DNA of 64,000 nucleotides from JACCXG01 sp963785755. Lineage in GTDB: Bacteria > Acidobacteriota > Vicinamibacteria > Vicinamibacterales > 2-12-FULL-66-21. The position numbers and the translations under genes are program-made. The stretch's first letter is position 1, and each line of letters begins with the position of its first letter. Below, piece after piece: positions 28,101 to 35,944 of this stretch. Below the pieces are notes generated by a model. That model saw only the letters and a program-made list of their open reading frames with translations. It was not told where the DNA came from and searched no databases. The stretch is from contig CAWAXG010000032.1 of assembly GCA_963785755.1 (NCBI GenBank), positions 62,001 through 126,000 on the forward strand, given 5' to 3'.

Positions 28101-28410
28101 AGGTATCGTCAGTGAAGGGGGTGCTGCCGATCAGAAAGCCCGACGCATCCGCGGCCAGGATGACAGCCCAGACGTGTTTGCAGACCTCGAAATCGGCGAA
28201 GAATGGACACTCGCACGTGGCGACAATCGCGTCTCCATCGCGCCGCAGGTCCACGCGATACCACTGGGATCCGCGCACGGTGGCCGAGACGTGCACGTCC
28301 GAGCCCTCGATGGCTCGCACGGCTCCGCCGAGAAAATACCGGTTGCCTTTCGTGCGGGTGCGTTCGGAGACATCCTGCGCGAGCGCCTCGGCAAGGGTCA
28401 TCGGAGGCAT
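25102..28410 (-). CDS. SWIM zinc-finger, SNF2-family DEAD/DEAH-box helicase
   Basis: About 1102 aa from the ATG at 28410, the first plausible start. The N-terminal SWIM finger is CxCx(n)CxH in ATCECPFFADFEVCKHVW (about residues 60-77), followed by a long SNF2-associated region. The translocase core has motif I DDMGLGKT (about 667), motif II ILDEAQAIK, motif III ALSGTPIENHLGELWSLF, and C-terminal motifs SLKAGGLGLNLTAADYV and DRAHRIGQ. Bacterial proteins of this form are ATP-driven DNA translocases that remodel RNA polymerase or DNA-bound complexes; the exact role is open. It is complete and stands alone. Confidence 0.93.
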   Translation of the reverse strand: MPPMTLAEALAQDVSERTRTKGNRYFLGGAVRAIEGSDVHVSATVRGSQWYRVDLRRDGDAIVATCECPFFADFEVCKHVWAVILAADASGFLIGSTPFTDDTYLEPNYRSARADRQATAAIARPAAPAEPWRRFLSSVQQHVVRQSPIAASRYTQGEILYVIDKEATETAGLPIVQVMWRLRKKNGEWGKPQPAAIGLGEVEQLSDEADRDILPLLIGASESNDLLGNYASVYSRTSFQLHGPLADRLLPLLAQSGRLHLRQQVAADAASGHRRSERRSSELEDLGWDGGPPWVFQLDVGIQDDGRVHVDGALVRGEQRVSPSEPDLVLARGFLVASGMLSRMNHAGTFAWLAELRRSGPVVVPAEASADLVETMAQSNVEPARLPDPLRYDVIDAEPRPRIRIARSPKPQGYGTREELEAAVQFDYGGSIVSARPGPGSYDAERRRMIRRRQSAEAEALRRLHRLGFHKPWYFEAQEDTLAIAVERFPEAVKTLVEEGWHVEAEGRTFRAARSLEVQVKSGIDWFELHGRVDFGEGRSTSMAELLAALRRGEATVLLDDGSRGLVPEEWLRRYARVASFGETNGDHVRYRPTQTALLDALIETQPSVQVDEAFARARAELAQFSGLRPQDPPSTFHGRLRDYQRDALGWFAFLRQFGFGGCLADDMGLGKTVMVLALLESRRLARESGTPRTSVAVVPKSLVFNWIDEAAQFAPDLRILEYTGDDRTSAQVDQYDLLLTTYGTLRRDAAVLTEHEFDYVILDEAQAIKNAATASAKAARLLRGRHRLALSGTPIENHLGELWSLFEFLNPGFLGPAAAFGRAIAPSGRGDRADRIDLALMGRALRPFILRRTKEQVAPELPAKVEQTIHCELEPAQRRFYDDLRAHYRRKLLATVASKGMNRSKLQVLEALLRLRQAASHIGLVDEKRTAEPSAKFEMLLSRLREITEEGHKALVFSQFTTLLGLLRPHLERDGITYEYLDGRTRDRAERVQRFEEDAGCPVFLISLKAGGLGLNLTAADYVFLLDPWWNPAVEAQAIDRAHRIGQSKHVFAYRLIARDTVEEKIAELQRSKRELADAIFSEDAGLMKALQPEDLEWLLS

Positions 28411-28712
28411 TGTACGGTGCGGAACTCGGGACTCGGGGCTCGGGACTGGGGACTGGGGCTGGTCTCGGGATCGGGATCGGGATCGGGCTCGAAGCCAGAT
28501 ACTCGCCTTCGATCCCTGGTCACCGATCACCGATCACCGATCACCGATCGAGCCCGCCGGCGACTCCGGGGCCGGTGTAAGCCCACAGGGCAACCATCCA
28601 GAAACCGAGGACCCGGGATCTCGAGGAGGGGGTGGAAGGGCGGACGCCGACTGCCATGCGCGGAGCGAACTATATCGTCACTCCGCGCGCGGAACGAAAT
28701 TCGTCCGGCCGG
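28411..28712. other. Intergenic region upstream of the helicase gene, with microsatellites
   Basis: No gene is seen. It holds a run of four TCGGGA-type hexamers (28465-28488) preceded by GGACT/GGGCT-rich sequence. A 7-bp GATCACC array follows at about 28518-28550. Confidence 0.6.
28465..28550. repeat. TCGGGA (6-bp) and GATCACC (7-bp) microsatellites
   Basis: Four tandem TCGGGA-like units lie at 28465-28488 and four GATCACC-like units at about 28518-28545, separated by about 30 bp. Both are in the leader side of the helicase gene. Confidence 0.75.
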
Positions 28713-28880
28713 TTACTTGGCTTCGGCGGCGGTGGCGTTCTTCTGGTCGAGCTCCCGCTGGGTTCGCAGGATGCTGCACCAGTCTTTGTGCTCGGCCACC
28801 GGCATCCCGCATTCGACACAGATGCGGATGCGCTGACGGGGTTGAGTTTTGCGTCCAAACAATTTGTCCAACAGGGACAT
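28713..28880 (-). CDS. Small zinc-ribbon-like protein, 55 aa
   Basis: The ATG at 28880 is preceded by a textbook GGAGG at 7-nt spacing, and the frame is open to the TAA at 28713-28715. The protein starts MSLLDKLFGRK, carries CVECG at residues 21-25 and an H-x3-C (EHKDWCSIL, Cys-35), and ends in a charged helix (RTQRELDQKNATAAEAK). The CxxC...H/C pattern suggests one zinc site. It is too short to be noticed by length-based gene finding. It is neighboured by the helicase and a TPR gene on the same strand. Function unknown. Confidence 0.8.
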   Translation of the reverse strand: MSLLDKLFGRKTQPRQRIRICVECGMPVAEHKDWCSILRTQRELDQKNATAAEAK

Positions 28881-29006
28881 CACGGGCCTCCAAGGTCTTT
28901 GGACGGATCAAACACGCATTCCGTTGGCACTGAGGGGTGGTTACGTAGGCAAACGGGCCTCGGTTCCGCCCGATACCAATTCGTCACACGGCAGATGCGG
29001 CCTGGC

Positions 29007-30083
29007 TCAACTCTTGTATTTGTCCCGATATATGGTGCCCCACAGCGGCAGCAGGTCGTTGAACGTCTGCTCGAGCCATCGAACCAGCCTCGGGCCATCG
29101 GTCATGATCCCGATGTCCTCGCCGCGATCGGCGAACAGCCACCGGCCGAGCGAGACCCATCCAAGTTCACCTGGATGCTCCTGCCGGATGAGCCGCTCGA
29201 CGGCATCGTATGGCAGCACGTCGATGGCTGGGGGCTGGTGACCGAACTGGATGAATCCGCCGTTGGCCCGCATCCAGTCGGTCACGTGCTGGCGCCAGGT
29301 CGCCGACAACAGCTGCTGAAACGCCTGAAAGTACGCGAACAGACGTTCGCGGCCCGCGTCCGCCATGTCGTCGGTCCCCTCCTCGGCGAGGTTGAACACG
29401 ATGCCCGCCGAGATGGCGTCCTGCCCCCACGTCGGCCGCGCGAAGAAACCCACGTTCAGCTGCGGCTCCCAGCGGCCCCCTTGCTGGAGCACGTACACGT
29501 GTCCCGGAGAACCGGGCTGCACGCTGCCGCGACGAAACAGTCGCACGCCCGCCTTGGCGGCGCGGTTCCGCGCCTCGACGGCCTTCGCCGCGAAAGGCCG
29601 GTCATTGAGCGCCATCATCAACGGCTCGATCCGGGCCGTCAGTGATTCCGCCGCGGCATTCGGCGGCAGATGCGCGAGCGCGGTGAACTCCGCTCGTCCG
29701 ATTCCGGCGAGGGCGATGGTGCCCGCCCGCGAGGATCGCACCGTCTCGCCCGACCGGGCGGTTCGCGGCCCGGCCGCTGCCCGGGTCGTGGATCGCTTGC
29801 GCACGGGCGCCAGGACCGGACCAGCCCGGCGCTTGCCGACGTCGATTTGAAGGTTCCGCGCGATGGTGTTCTGGGGATTCAGCTGCAAGACCGCATCGAG
29901 CGCCGCGGTCGCGTCGTCGAGCAGTCCCAGCTCCAGACAGCAGCGAGCCAACCGGGTCCATGCTCCTTGATTCGCCGGCGCAAGCCGCGTCAGCTCCTCG
30001 TTGACACCCCGCGCGTCGCTGCCGAATTCGCCGCGCTTGGCCAGATCGATGGCCCGTTGTTCGAGTGAAGCGACAGTATCCAC
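29007..30083 (-). CDS. TPR-containing protein of unknown function
   Basis: 358 aa from the GTG at 30083. The N-terminus has two TPR-like helices pairs (residues about 5-80: LEQRAIDLAKRGEFGS, AWTRLARCCLELGLLDDATAAL). A basic, disordered linker covers about 85-125. A C-terminal domain of about 210 residues follows (LFRRGSVQPGSPGHVYVLQQ, WGQDAISAGIVFNLAEEG), which reads like a cytosolic alpha/beta domain that I do not recognise. A -10-like TATGAT lies about 7 nt upstream of the GTG with no Shine-Dalgarno, so leaderless initiation is possible. Confidence 0.75.
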   Translation of the reverse strand: MDTVASLEQRAIDLAKRGEFGSDARGVNEELTRLAPANQGAWTRLARCCLELGLLDDATAALDAVLQLNPQNTIARNLQIDVGKRRAGPVLAPVRKRSTTRAAAGPRTARSGETVRSSRAGTIALAGIGRAEFTALAHLPPNAAAESLTARIEPLMMALNDRPFAAKAVEARNRAAKAGVRLFRRGSVQPGSPGHVYVLQQGGRWEPQLNVGFFARPTWGQDAISAGIVFNLAEEGTDDMADAGRERLFAYFQAFQQLLSATWRQHVTDWMRANGGFIQFGHQPPAIDVLPYDAVERLIRQEHPGELGWVSLGRWLFADRGEDIGIMTDGPRLVRWLEQTFNDLLPLWGTIYRDKYKS

Positions 30084-30131
30084 AGACCGATCATACCCGC
30101 GAGGGAACGATGAGCTTCAGCAGCGCCACCT

Positions 30132-32847
30132 TCACTGCAGCTTCTTCATCTTCTCGAGCACCTCGCCGAGCCGCTTGATCTCTTCGCCATAGAGGGCCCA
30201 GTTCCCATCGCGCTGCGCCTGCAGGGCGCGCGCGTAATGCGCTTGCGCCTGCGCGGCCAGCGTCACGAGATCGGATGGCCCTGCCGGACGCGCGGGCTGC
30301 TCGACCGACTCGGGCTCCGCGGCCGGCGTGATCTGCCGGCGCGGTCCGCCGCCCGGGAAGATCTGATCCAGCGCGGCATCCAGCGTCTCATCCATGACGA
30401 TCCGGTTCTGATACGCCACGATCACGCGCTTCAGCTCGGGAATGAACCCGCCGGCGGCGCGCAGGTACAGCGGCCGGATGTAGATGAGCGATTCCTCGAT
30501 CGGAATCACCAGCAGCGTGCCCTGGATCACCTCCGAGCCCTGCTGGTTCCACAACGTAATCTGCGGCGCGATGACCTGATCCTGATTGATTCGCGCGGCG
30601 ACCTGACGGGGACCGAAGATCACGGTCTGCTTGGGAAACTGAAACACGATCAGACGGCCGTAGTTCTCGCCGTCGCTCCGCGCCACCATCCACGCGGCGA
30701 GATTGTCCTTCTGCCGCGGCGTGAACGGCAGCATCTGAATGTACCTCGGGACCGGACTCGCCGGGCAGCTTCATGATCGTGTAGTACGGGTGCATCGGCG
30801 TCGGCTGGCCGCCAATCTCGAACGCGGGGACCTCCCACTGATCCTCGCGGTTGTAGAACACCGCGGGACTGACCATGTGGAAGGTCGCGAACATCGCCGC
30901 CTGCAGCGCGAAGATCTGTTGGGGATACCGCAGCCGCGTGCGCAGATCCTCGGGCATCGTGCTCAACGGCTGAAACAGACCGGGAAACATCTTGCCGATG
31001 GTGATCGCCACCGGATCGGCCGGGTCGACCAGGTGAAACCTGGTCCGCCCGTGATAGGCGTCGATCGTCACCTTGACCGCGTTGCGGATGTAGTTCACGC
31101 CGGCGGCGGACGTCGAATAGGGATAGCGCGTGGACGTCAGATAGACGTCCTGCACCCACAGCAGCCGTCCGTCACTGATCGCCAGGTACGGATCGGGGTC
31201 GTACCTCAGGAAGGGCGCAATGCGCCGCACCCGATCGGCGACGCGCCGGTACATCATGACCCGGCTCTCCTCGGTCAGGTTGGGCGAGAAGAACACGTCG
31301 GTCGACCGGAACCTGATCGCGAACATCAGGCGGCGAAAGAGATTCGAGAGCGGCACACCGCCGTCGCCGCTGTAGGTGGTGAAGACGTTGTCCTCACCGC
31401 GCGGATAATCGAACTCCTCGGTCCGGGTCTTCACGAACACGTGATCGTTCGGCAGCTCGCCGTAGTAGATCGCCGGCTGCTTCACCGCCAGGTCCGCGGT
31501 CGAGACCGGTGGCAGGTCGCGAATGAACAGAACGGGCAGCCCCTCTCTGGTGACTTCGTTCACCGGTCCCAGGGTCAAGCCATAGCCATGGGTGAACGTC
31601 AGCCGCTCGTTGATCCAGGTGCGGCTCGGCAGGCTCTGCGAGTTGAGCTCGCGCGCCGACAGCATGATCTGCCGGTACTGGCCGTTGATCGTGTACCGAT
31701 CGGTGTCGACGGCCGGGAAGTCGTAGTAGGTCCGGATCTCCTGAATCTGACTGAAGGTATCGAGCAGCGGGCGCTCGTTCCACAGCGGCACGTTGTCGAG
31801 CGTGGTCGCGTTGCGGTCGAGATCGGCGCGAGTCAATCGCGCCTCTCCGGACAGCTGCCGCTCAGTGACCCGATCGAGGCCGAACGCCGCCCTCGTCGCC
31901 TGAATGTTGTTGACGATGAAGGGCGTTTCTCGCACCTGTTCGTTCGGCGCCACCACGAACCGCTGGATGATCGCGCCGTAAACACTGCCGCCGATCATCA
32001 CGAGCAGATACAGGCCGACGGCTGCCGCGATCGGCCACAACCGGTGGCGCATCAGCGCCTGCCACAGTGTCAGCAGCGCGCCGAGGACGGCGGCGACCAT
32101 GAGGATGCGCAGCGCCGGCATCCGCGCGTGCACGTCGGCGTACGACGCACCCGCAATCACCCCCGACGGTGTCGTCAGCAGCTGCGGAATCTGGAGCCAC
32201 GCACCGAAGGCGAGGACGAGCAGCAGCAGCGACGCAAGAATGGCGACGTGACGGACAGCCGTCTTCGAAGCGTGCAGGCCACGCATCGGATCGAGGCCCG
32301 CCTCGCCGCCGAGGACGTAGACCCCGACGGTCGCGACGGTCGCGAGCACGAGGGTGGTAAACAGCATGCCGTGCACCATCTCGAGCGCCGGCAAGGTGAA
32401 TACATAGAAGCCGACGTCGCGGCCGAGGATCGGATCGGCCTTGCCGAACGGCGTGGCATAGATGAAGTAGAGCCACTGCTCCCACTGCGACCCGGCGAAC
32501 AACCCGGTGACGAGCGCCACCAGCCCCGCGCCCATCAGCGCCAGCGGCCTGACCCGGTTGGGATCGACCGTGATTGAGTGCGGCCCCACGGCGGTGGCGA
32601 TGACGAACTGCCGGGGATACAGCGATCGGAAGGTGACGAAGAGGTTGATCGCGAGGATCGCGAACACCACGGCGGCGGCCACTGTCGTGACCGTCGATCG
32701 CGCCGTCAGCGAGCGAATGAACACCTGCTCGTAGCCGACTTCCCGGAACCACAGCCAGTCGGTATAGAACACGGCGATCGCCGGAAGGCCGGTGGCGATG
32801 ACAATCAGGACGAGAACGAACGGTATCCGGGAACGGCGGGCTGCCAA
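30132..32847 (-). CDS. UPF0182 family membrane protein, one frameshift
   Basis: The TTG at 32847 is chosen because AGGAGG sits 4 nt upstream. The N-terminal 310 residues hold about seven membrane helices (IPFVLVLIVIATGLPAIAVF is the first). The large extracytoplasmic remainder has the family signatures WNERPLLDTFSQIQEIRTYY, TYSGDGGVPLSNLFRR and MLPFTPRQKDNLAAWM. The last 200 residues are in a different frame. One extra base at 30744-30745 (gene-sense context GAGGTACATT) explains this, and its removal gives about 904 aa, normal for COG1615. The function of this family is not established. Confidence 0.88.
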
Positions 32848-32947
32848 CGGACCTCCTGCGTTCCGGCGATTGTACAGGGGCTCCGGGCTGCGTGCTCCAT
32901 GCTGGGTGCCGGGTGCTGGTGCTGGGGGCCGTGCGGCGGCGACGTGA

Positions 32948-32976
32948 GCCGTCACGAGCGGGTCGCTCGTGACGGC
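32948..32976. terminator. Perfect 13-bp stem hairpin
   Basis: GCCGTCACGAGCG pairs exactly with CGCTCGTGACGGC around a GGT loop. A T5 run begins about 10 nt after it on the plus strand. The T-run is too distant for a classical intrinsic terminator, so this could equally be an mRNA-end or protein-binding palindrome. A second hairpin (7-bp stem, 33013-33032) and a CATCAC/GTGATG repeat (33043-33056) follow. Confidence 0.45.
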
Positions 32977-33079
32977 CTGATCGACTTTTTATAGGAATCT
33001 GCGAAGACCCGCGCCGGGGTGCGTGCCCCGGCCGGGTGTCCGCATCACGTGTGATGGGTAGTAGATGGGCGGCGCGCGG

Positions 33080-33208
33080 TTACCGCGCGCTTACGGTGTG
33101 GACGGGCTCAGATTCCGGGCTGACCAGCCGCTCGGCGAGTTCAGCAAAGAACAGCATGAAAAGCACCGCGCCAACCGCCGCGCCGATGGTACGACTTGTC
33201 CGGCTCAT
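33080..33208 (-). CDS. Putative 42-aa single-pass membrane peptide
   Basis: From the ATG at 33208: a short basic head (MSRTSRT), one hydrophobic segment (IGAAVGAVLFMLFFAELA) and an acidic tail (PESEPVHTVSAR). An AAGGGG site lies about 10 nt upstream. The size and topology are plausible for a small membrane protein, but there is no homology I can name, and the region around it is rich in repeats. Confidence 0.4.
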   Translation of the reverse strand: MSRTSRTIGAAVGAVLFMLFFAELAERLVSPESEPVHTVSAR

Positions 33209-33594
33209 AGTTCGTTTTCCCCTTGCGTTGCGTTCCGAGCCAATCACAAGCGCAAGCCTCGTACCCGCCAGGTGTGCGCAACGAAGTGAAGCCCGGTCAG
33301 CAAGTTGCACCCGGGCTTCCAAAAGCGCCCACCACGCGCACAGGGCCAAATGTGGAACTGGAATGACGGAGTTGTCAGCACGTGCCACGTCATACAGGCT
33401 ACGTGCGCACGTGCTTTCGTCCTACGTGCCCACGCGCTTACGTGCTTTTCGTGCTACGTGCTGACATGCCCGTGCTCGACCTGTCAGCTTGGCGGTGCAC
33501 CTGACCCGTCGCTCGAAGCACGTAGCACGTGCGCACGTAGGACGCAGCACGAAAAAGCACGTGCGCACGTAGCGCGTATGACGTAGGACGTGCT
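33209..33594. other. Gene-free region with a CACGT/ACGTG-rich inverted array
   Basis: No gene is credible here. From about 33375 the sequence is built from repeated ACGTGC words on the left half and GCACGT words on the right half. Confidence 0.65.
33397..33573. repeat. Large imperfect inverted repeat
   Basis: The left arm 33397-33428 is the reverse complement of the right arm 33533-33573, apart from a short insertion in the right arm, with about 104 bp between them. Additional ACGTGC/GCACGT words fill the loop. It lies immediately downstream of the M48 protease stop codon. Confidence 0.8.
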
Positions 33595-35028
33595 TCACCG
33601 CCCGTCAATTCGGACGGTGTCCCGCACCCGGCCGAACGTATTCAGATACGTCCGCGCTTCGTTGGCGGGCGCCACGCCAATCAGGTAAAGCAGGTGGCCG
33701 TCGCCGAGCTGCACGGTCGAGACGTTCACGGCTTCGGTGCTGCCCGTCGCCTCCGACACGTTGGCCAGTGTCGCGGTCAGGCCCGGACGGCCGTCGATCG
33801 TTGTCCGCGAGTAGCCTCCCTGCCGCCGCAGTTCCGGATTGGCGCGGGCGAAGCTCTGGAGGAGCTGTTCGGTCTGCTGCTGCAGGTTCGAGCCTTGCGC
33901 GCGGGCCACGCCCACTTCGATACCGTGGGTGAATACCGATTGCCCGCTCTCGCCTCGGAAGTAGCCGCCGTCCGGCGCATACGTGATCGTGCCGCCGCCA
34001 TCGACCGGCTCCCAGTTCGCGGGGACGCTCAAGCTGAGGAAATCCCCGGGCTGATAGGTGCGCCAGCGATCGGACGGAGGCTCGACGCGCATCGCGCGTT
34101 CGCTCGTCCCGGTTCTCCGCGATCCACCCTGCCCCCCCTGCCCCGCGCGGGCGACCTGCTCACTCGTCGGCGCGGCCGGCAGCTGGTTCAACCGTGCGTG
34201 CACCGAGCGCAGCTCTGTCGACGACGTGTAGCGGCGCTCGCCCTGCAGCATCGCGGCTTCGCGGTTGATGGCCTCCGCGCGATTGCCCGGATTCGGATGG
34301 CTGCTCAGCCACTCGGGTCCTCGGTTGCCGCCCTGACGTTCGATCGTCTCGAACATGGTCGCCATCTCGCGAGGATCGTAGCCCGCTCGCGCCATCAGCT
34401 GCGCGCCGAGCAGATCCGCTTCGCGCTCGAATTCGCGGCCGTACTTCAGGAAGTACGCGCCGAGTCCCAGCTGCGTGGCGTCGGCGACCGCGGCACCCTT
34501 GCGGCCACCCATGATCGAGCCGAGCACCTGTCCGGCGAGCGCGCCAAGCTGAAACTTCTGGCCTTTCGTCGCCTGCACGGTGCCGTGACGCAGGATCACG
34601 TGCGACAGCTCGTGCGCCATGACCCCGGCAACTTCCCCTTCCGTGCGCGCCGCCTGAATCATGCCGCGATTCAGGAACATCGGCCCGCCGGGCAGGGCGA
34701 ACGCGTTGATCTCACGCAGGTTCACGACCTCGAACGTGTACCGGAATTGCGGCTGACGGAACTCGCTCGGGATCTCGTCGATGAGCCGTTCCCCAATGCG
34801 CTCGACGAAATCTTCCGTGCGATCGTCATCGAGCATCGGCATCTGCCGGCGCACCTGGGCGGCGGCCTCGCGTCCGAGCTGCACGTCCTGCTCGGGGGTA
34901 TAGCTGTTCTTCTGACGCTCGATGCGCGTTTGCGCCGGTGCCGCCGTCGAGATCGTGAGCGTCAGCACGGTCGCAATTGCCATCAATCGCCGGGAAGGTG
35001 TCGGATGAGGGCGAATGTTTCTAGCCAT
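33595..35028 (-). CDS. M48 family metalloprotease, exported
   Basis: About 477 aa from the ATG at 35028. The signal peptide is LMAIATVLTLTISTAAPAQ. The gluzincin site is HELSH (about residue 139) with the third zinc ligand in READLLGAQLM. The NAFALPGGPMFLNRG stretch is typical of BepA/LoiP-like periplasmic proteases. A C-terminal domain of about 170 residues (WRTYQPGDFLSLSVPANWEPV) is appended beyond the usual catalytic unit, and no TPR repeats are evident. Likely role: periplasmic quality control of outer-membrane proteins (inference). The gene is intact and diverges from the cupin gene. Confidence 0.9.
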   Translation of the reverse strand: MARNIRPHPTPSRRLMAIATVLTLTISTAAPAQTRIERQKNSYTPEQDVQLGREAAAQVRRQMPMLDDDRTEDFVERIGERLIDEIPSEFRQPQFRYTFEVVNLREINAFALPGGPMFLNRGMIQAARTEGEVAGVMAHELSHVILRHGTVQATKGQKFQLGALAGQVLGSIMGGRKGAAVADATQLGLGAYFLKYGREFEREADLLGAQLMARAGYDPREMATMFETIERQGGNRGPEWLSSHPNPGNRAEAINREAAMLQGERRYTSSTELRSVHARLNQLPAAPTSEQVARAGQGGQGGSRRTGTSERAMRVEPPSDRWRTYQPGDFLSLSVPANWEPVDGGGTITYAPDGGYFRGESGQSVFTHGIEVGVARAQGSNLQQQTEQLLQSFARANPELRRQGGYSRTTIDGRPGLTATLANVSEATGSTEAVNVSTVQLGDGHLLYLIGVAPANEARTYLNTFGRVRDTVRIDGR

Positions 35029-35140
35029 GCCCCGCCATATTGCAATCGGGACGCCAGTCAAAAACATGCTGATTTGCTAGGCTTTTCGTGATCCATGTCC
35101 ACACAGGTAGACACCTCTGCCGTACCGGGAGCCCAGCCGC

Positions 35141-35146
35141 TATAAT
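35141..35146 (+). promoter_or_regulatory. Putative -10 element for the cupin gene
   Basis: A perfect TATAAT lies 39 bp before the ATG at 35186. It leaves room for a normal leader with the GAGGAGGG ribosome site. The -35 region (TGCCGT at a 17-bp spacing) is weak. Confidence 0.5.
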
Positions 35147-35185
35147 CGGCGCGGCAGACGCTGCCACAAATGAGGAGGGTGATGG

Positions 35186-35711
35186 ATGTTGATCAGTCGA
35201 TCCGCAGGTACTCGCCGCGACGGTGGTGCTGACGTGCGCGGCTTCCGCGTTCGCGCAAGCCGAGAAGAAGGCGCCGCCAGCGGACCAGCCCGCGGCGGCC
35301 AAGCACGTGTTGATGCCTGCCGATCAATTGAAGTGGGGACCCGCTCCTCCCGCGCTTCCGGCGGGCGCGCAGGTCGCCGTTCTGGACGGTGATCCGGCCA
35401 AGCCCGCCGCCTTCGTCATCCGCGTGAAGTTCCCCGATGGCTACACCGTTCCTCCGCACTGGCATCCCACGACCGAGAACCTCGTGGTGCTCGGAGGAGC
35501 ACTGATGGTGGGAATGGGAGACAAGCTGGACAAGGCGTCGATGCAGAACCTGACCGTCGGCGGCTACTCGAAGATGCCCGCACGCATGAATCACTACGTC
35601 ATCGCCAAGGGCGAGACGACGGTCCAGGTCCACGGCACCGGACCGTTCGAGGTCACCTACGTCAACCCGGCAGACGATCCGCGCAAGAAAACGACAACGG
35701 CTTCGAAATGA
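35186..35711 (+). CDS. Exported cupin-domain protein, one frameshift in the signal peptide
   Basis: GAGGAGGG precedes the ATG. After MLISRSA one extra G (35207-35208, context CAGGTACTCG) shifts the frame; removing it continues VLAATVVLTCAASAFAQ, a complete signal peptide, and then the mature protein. The cupin barrel has the motif PPHWHPTTENLVVLGGAL (metal-binding His-x-His and Glu) and the second motif ARMNHYVIAKGETTVQVHG. About 174 aa when repaired. Such single-domain cupins bind a metal and have varied roles; none can be assigned here. Confidence 0.8.
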
Positions 35712-35772
35712 ACCACGCAGCGGCCAGAGTGCGGCCGGCGCCGCACTCTGGCGCTCCACGCCGGGAACGCGG

Positions 35773-35941
35773 TCACTTCGCTTCGAAGGTCGCCATCACC
35801 GGCCGGTGATCCGACGGCATGACGCCGCTCGAATTGCGGGTGTCGAACACCCGCGCCTCCTTCAGCTTCAGCTCGTGGCCCCCTTCGAATAGAACACGTA
35901 GTCGATCCGGCTGTTACGGGTGTTGCCCGCCGTGACTGTGA
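35773..35941 (-). pseudogene. Remnant of an endonuclease/exonuclease/phosphatase family gene
   Basis: On the minus strand this stretch encodes only the C-terminus of an EEP-fold hydrolase: NSRIDYVFYSKG, then, after a one-base slip in a G run near 35880, GHELKLKEARVFDTRN and the hallmark SDHRPVMATFEAK before the TGA. The roughly 200 preceding residues with the catalytic core are absent. The sequence runs straight into the stop codon of the exported methyltransferase gene (35945). This looks like a deletion scar. Confidence 0.75.
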
Positions 35942-35944
35942 TTC

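Noticed and set aside
28531..28590. An upstream in-frame start for the helicase within the GATCACC repeat
   Set aside because: It would encode a Ser/Arg-rich repeat-derived leader; the ATG at 28410 starts where family-like sequence begins.
30739..32577. A plus-strand frame of about 610 codons opposite UPF0182
   Set aside because: Arg- and His-rich low-complexity translation; the minus-strand protein has clear family signatures.
33380..33595. CRISPR-like array
   Set aside because: The repeated word is only six to eight bases, is mirrored in orientation and has no uniform spacers; no cas genes are nearby.
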